This document shows, one piece after another, positions 30,158 through 33,706 of a stretch of DNA of 33,706 bases. The notes beneath the pieces are model-generated. The model had not been told where the DNA came from, did not search any database, and saw only the letters and a program-made list of their open reading frames with translations. The position numbers and the translations under genes were made by a program. Every line of letters starts with the position of its first letter. Positions within the stretch are counted from its first letter, which is position 1. The DNA lies in the IMG/VR virus record IMGVR_UViG_3300032285_001150, positions 1-33,706 of that record; one strand, given 5' to 3'. Origin of the DNA: a virus.

Positions 30158-33100
30158 ATGTCAAAAAGTCAGATTAGACAATACGTTTTTACACCAGGCA
30201 TCGCCAACAACGGAACTATCAAGATTCCAGGTAAAGTAGACCTGAGTCAACTGCTGGTTATCACTAATACCAGCACTAATACTATACTGTATAATTTTGC
30301 AGATAATGCATATTCGGGTACACAGGTCAGTTTTACTAGAGCCAACGATTCGGTTAATTTTCCAACCACTCTAGATAACACAGATGGTTACACTACTATC
30401 ACACTGGCTATCGATACATCAGGAATGAGCAGTGCCCATAATATACAGGTCTTTATCGAAAAACCTTATCTAGATGTGCGCATGCCGGAAATTGGCACAG
30501 ATGCGTTTGAAAGAACTCGTGTTGCGACACCAACATCCATGCTCGATGCTGACTTTGAATATGGATTGCAACCAACTAAATGGTTAACTTATGATTTGAT
30601 GCGAGGTTATCCAAGCATATATGAAATTCCTGGTACTGACCAAGCTGTACTGAGTGTTATAACAGATGCTTCGACCGGTTCAGGCGGCATTGGTGAGAGT
30701 TTAATTACTGTTACAGTTTCTAGTCCTTTTAGCAGTGCATGGACTGTGGGTAGTCCTATCACTATTAAAGGCTATCTAAATACTGTATCTGGTTTTGCTC
30801 GTGCTGAAGGATCTTTCTTAATTAACAGCATCAGCGGTAGCACATTAACATATTATGCCAAGGCCAAAGTAGGCGTCAATAATGGCGATATATTATCAAC
30901 GGTTTATACACAACTACGACAAGGTGCATTCTATACAGGAGCTAGCGTAGGTACCCCTAGCTATTCTTATGTTAATACATCTAGTGCGGCAACCAGCAGT
31001 GCGGCAACAATAGCAACAACTTCTGGAACTATTACAGGCGGCATTACTGGAACAGCACTGATAACTAGCGGTGGATCACCCGCAGTTGGTATGGTACTAT
31101 CAGGCGGAAATATCATTCCTGGAACTTATATTGTTTCAGGATCGGCTACTACATGGGTAGTGAGCACAACGCAGACAACTACTACATCCCCGGGTACAAC
31201 TATCAGCTATACACAAACTACGCTGACTACAGGCGGTACTATAACAGGTACTTGGGCTATAGGACAAGTAGTTAGCGGATCAACTACACTAACTGGAACT
31301 GCTATCATTGCATTAGGCACTGGTACTGGTAACAACGTAGGTGGAACATACTACGTCGATGATGTGCAGACTGTTAGCTCTTTTGCCGCTAGCGGTACTA
31401 CAGGACTTGCTACTATCACTGCTACATTCAGCAACAACCACGGATTTGTTCCTGGTGATACGATCCTAAGCCAAGTTTCGTCAGATGCGACTGGTAACAA
31501 CCATTCGCTAGCACAAGGTCCCTTCTTCATTGAAACTATTCCTACATTCAATACTTTTACATTCTCAGCACGTAATAGTGGACTAATATCAGGTAGTATT
31601 ACGGGTGCCATGTATGCTCGTCCTGATGCATTCTTTAGCCACAGACCATTCGATGGAGGAGTTATACTAGGTAATGGTAGCCCGTCACACGGTGCGATGG
31701 CTGTGCGTATGAGTAAAAAATACATACGTTATCAGTCGGGTAAAGCTATCAACTATAATACTGGTGCGCTTTTTGCTCCAAACTATGACATACGCAGTTT
31801 AACAGCTACTGGAACTGCTATCGGACAGACTATTACTATCGCAACAGACGACGTGGATCACGGTTGTCAAGTTGGTGCTACTATCGTCCTAACAGGTGTC
31901 ACTACTAGCGGATACAACGGTACCTATACTGTGGCCAGTATCATAGACGAGCGTCAGTTAACAGTTCTAGCAACGCAGGTTCTAGGTGCAACCACTGCGG
32001 CTATCAGCAGTCCTTGCTTGATGTCAGTCAGCGGCTGGTCAGGTGCAACAGTACGTGCTGGAACATTTGACGAACAGAATGGAACTTTCTGGCAGTACGA
32101 TGGACAGACTATTGCTATTGGACGTCGCAGTTCTACTTTCCAATTGGCAGGAACTGTGACTGTGACTGTGGATTCCAACAGCGTAGTTGGATCTAACACA
32201 CGCTTTGCCAGCCAGTTAATTGCAGGCGATCGTGTGGTTATCAGAGGCATGACCCACGTAGTAACTACTGTGACTAGTGATACACAGATCTATGTAACTC
32301 CTGATTATCGAGGCGCAGTGAGTGGTACAGGTATTAAGATGGTCAGAACTACTGATTACATTATACCTCAGAGCAAGTGGAATACAGACCGCTGTGACGG
32401 ATCTGGCAGTGTCTATAATCCAAGTGGTTATAATATTACCATCAACAAGATGCAGATGATTGGACTGCAATGGACATGGTATGGTGCTGGATTTACAGAC
32501 TGGATGATACGCGGTCCTGAAGGAAAATACATCACAGTACATCGCTTGCGCGGTAACAACTTAAACAACGAAGCTTATATGCGTTCAGGTAACCAACCTG
32601 TGCGCTACGAGGTAGTCAATGAAAGTGCTCGCACATACTTGACACTAGCGGCTTTGTCAGGAGATACCAGTTTGACAGTAGCTGACACAACTTATTTTCC
32701 AAACGCCGGTACTGTCTATGTAGATAACGAAGTTATCACATATACTGGCAAAACAGCAACAACATTAACTGGTTGCACTAGAGGCACTTCTCTAACACAG
32801 TTTACTGCTGGCGCTAGCCGTAGTTTTGCAGGCGGATCATCAGCAGGACATGCTCTAAATGCAGGTGTTATCCTTATAGGTCAGACAGCGACTCCAAGCA
32901 TCAGTCACTGGGGTTCAGCATTCTTAACAGACGGCGGATTTGACAGTGATCGCGGCTACATCTTTAACTACCAAGCGACAAACATTAACATCAGTGCTCG
33001 TAAGACCACAGCGTTTGCTATTCGTCTAGCACCTAGCGTGAGTAATGCTATTATCGGCGACTTGGGTGTGCGTGAACTTATCAATCGTGCGCAGTTGCTA

Positions 33101-33706
33101 CTACAAGGTATTGAAATTACCGCGGGTGGTACTAGCAACACAAACTCAGCTATCGTTATTGAAGGTGTGCTAAACCCTAGCAACTACCCAGTCAACGTGG
33201 CCAATATTACTTGGAACAGTTTGAGTAGCCCAGCACTGCCAACTGGACAACCTTCTTTCAGTCAGATTGCTAACGGTACTAGTGTCACATTCCAGGGACA
33301 GGCAACCAATGTGACTACCAATGTGACTGGAGCATATACCAACAGCAATGCCGGTGGTGTAACTACGCTAGCATTGACTAGCGTAAGCGGACTAGCAGTA
33401 GGTGACGACGTTTATGTTCCTGCGGCTCCAAGTGCTGTCTATGGTGCTACTAAACTTACAGCGGTAGGTACTGCTAGTTTTACAGCAACTATAACATCTA
33501 CTGTGTCAGGCGGTACCGCAGTTACAGCCGCTACTAGCACTATTTCAGGTACTACACTAACACTAGGTGCTGCCGCTTCAGGTACTATCGTAACAGGTAT
33601 GGTTGTTACTGGATCAGGAGTTGCCGCAGGTACATATGTTATCGGTAACTTGTCAGGCGGTACTGCGGCAGGTAGCACATGGGCTGTAAGCGTTAGCCAG
33701 ACTGTA
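30158..33706 (+). CDS. Giant virion structural protein (partial, runs off the window)
   Basis: The frame starts MSKSQIRQYVFTPGIANNGTI behind a late promoter and GGAG site and stays open for 1183 codons to the window edge. Segments such as ARPDAFFSHRPFDGGV, GSPSHGAMAVRMSKKYIRYQSGK, FDEQNGTFWQYDGQT, KMQMIGLQWTWYGAG and MIRGPEGKYITVHRLRG resemble a very large structural protein common in marine T4-like phages. Its exact position, perhaps in the baseplate or fibres, is not known to me. At about residues 287-350, 354-406 and 1127-1183 there are three copies of a module with G.ITG or SGTTLT, a VG.V.SG or TGMVVTGSG core and a TY.V....TV ending. This module family recurs widely in phage surface proteins. 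The stop is outside the window. Confidence 0.82.
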   Translation, partial: MSKSQIRQYVFTPGIANNGTIKIPGKVDLSQLLVITNTSTNTILYNFADNAYSGTQVSFTRANDSVNFPTTLDNTDGYTTITLAIDTSGMSSAHNIQVFIEKPYLDVRMPEIGTDAFERTRVATPTSMLDADFEYGLQPTKWLTYDLMRGYPSIYEIPGTDQAVLSVITDASTGSGGIGESLITVTVSSPFSSAWTVGSPITIKGYLNTVSGFARAEGSFLINSISGSTLTYYAKAKVGVNNGDILSTVYTQLRQGAFYTGASVGTPSYSYVNTSSAATSSAATIATTSGTITGGITGTALITSGGSPAVGMVLSGGNIIPGTYIVSGSATTWVVSTTQTTTTSPGTTISYTQTTLTTGGTITGTWAIGQVVSGSTTLTGTAIIALGTGTGNNVGGTYYVDDVQTVSSFAASGTTGLATITATFSNNHGFVPGDTILSQVSSDATGNNHSLAQGPFFIETIPTFNTFTFSARNSGLISGSITGAMYARPDAFFSHRPFDGGVILGNGSPSHGAMAVRMSKKYIRYQSGKAINYNTGALFAPNYDIRSLTATGTAIGQTITIATDDVDHGCQVGATIVLTGVTTSGYNGTYTVASIIDERQLTVLATQVLGATTAAISSPCLMSVSGWSGATVRAGTFDEQNGTFWQYDGQTIAIGRRSSTFQLAGTVTVTVDSNSVVGSNTRFASQLIAGDRVVIRGMTHVVTTVTSDTQIYVTPDYRGAVSGTGIKMVRTTDYIIPQSKWNTDRCDGSGSVYNPSGYNITINKMQMIGLQWTWYGAGFTDWMIRGPEGKYITVHRLRGNNLNNEAYMRSGNQPVRYEVVNESARTYLTLAALSGDTSLTVADTTYFPNAGTVYVDNEVITYTGKTATTLTGCTRGTSLTQFTAGASRSFAGGSSAGHALNAGVILIGQTATPSISHWGSAFLTDGGFDSDRGYIFNYQATNINISARKTTAFAIRLAPSVSNAIIGDLGVRELINRAQLLLQGIEITAGGTSNTNSAIVIEGVLNPSNYPVNVANITWNSLSSPALPTGQPSFSQIANGTSVTFQGQATNVTTNVTGAYTNSNAGGVTTLALTSVSGLAVGDDVYVPAAPSAVYGATKLTAVGTASFTATITSTVSGGTAVTAATSTISGTTLTLGAAASGTIVTGMVVTGSGVAAGTYVIGNLSGGTAAGSTWAVSVSQTV

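Noticed and set aside
1-33706. tRNA genes, CRISPR arrays, insertion sequences, attachment sites or an integrase
   Set aside because: No cloverleaf, spaced direct repeats, terminal inverted repeats or recombinase motifs were seen. All spaces between genes are under about 160 bases.

Overview
The window is part of the genome of a lytic T4-like myovirus, of the marine or freshwater kind typified by cyanophages and pelagiphages. It is not plasmid or bacterial chromosome. The evidence is a dense set of T4 core genes: dNMP kinase (gp1), tail sheath (gp18), tail tube (gp19), head-completion nuclease (gp4), small and large terminase (gp16, gp17), ssDNA-binding protein (gp32), UvsX, UvsY, UvsW, primase (gp61) and replicative helicase (gp41). 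Promoters of the T4 late type (TATAAATA or close variants) lie in front of the virion genes. No tRNA, integrase, IS element or CRISPR array was seen. The host cannot be named from this sequence.

Layout. Positions 1-1145: the tail of an upstream gene, gp1 behind a sigma70-like promoter, and a convergent zinc/HNH-like gene. 1212-14184: the virion and packaging block. It holds sheath, tube, a second tube-like protein, a small conserved protein, gp4, gp16, a probable internal head protein, another head-associated candidate, gp17, a 706-aa virion-associated candidate and a peptidoglycan-binding-domain protein. 14187-19850: recombination and replication genes (gp32, uvsX, a small acidic gene, uvsY, a 402-aa unknown, uvsW) with structured intergenic RNAs. 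19859-23175: a tightly coupled run of small genes, including a 2OG-Fe(II)-oxygenase-like protein, a possible clamp-loader subunit, a zinc-finger protein and a very small bacterial Pol III alpha (DnaE)-like protein. 23172-24473: a divergent pair of late genes. 24477-28562: primase, a 37-aa peptide gene, an O-carbamoyltransferase and the gp41 helicase. 28563-33706: late virion genes, including a protein with a C-terminal RMF-like motif, a tail-fibre-like protein and a giant structural protein that runs off the window.

How the genes work together. Early transcription from -35/-10 promoters appears to serve nucleotide metabolism, recombination and replication. gp41 and gp61 would form the primosome, and UvsX, UvsY, UvsW and gp32 drive recombination-dependent replication. 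Late transcription from TAAATA-type promoters serves assembly: gp16 and gp17 package DNA, gp4 completes heads, and gp18 and gp19 build the contractile tail.

The most interesting signals are as follows. (1) Promoters, early and late, sit so close to start codons that several mRNAs should be leaderless. (2) There is a 193-aa DnaE-like protein that keeps the three catalytic aspartates but little else. (3) A carbamoyltransferase lies inside the primosome operon and, with a gp1-type kinase, fits carbamoylated hydroxymethylcytosine DNA. (4) A late protein combines an RMF-like motif with a possible capsid-targeting N-terminus. (5) A perfect minus-strand late promoter faces a bidirectional terminator, predicting a late small RNA of about 80 nt.
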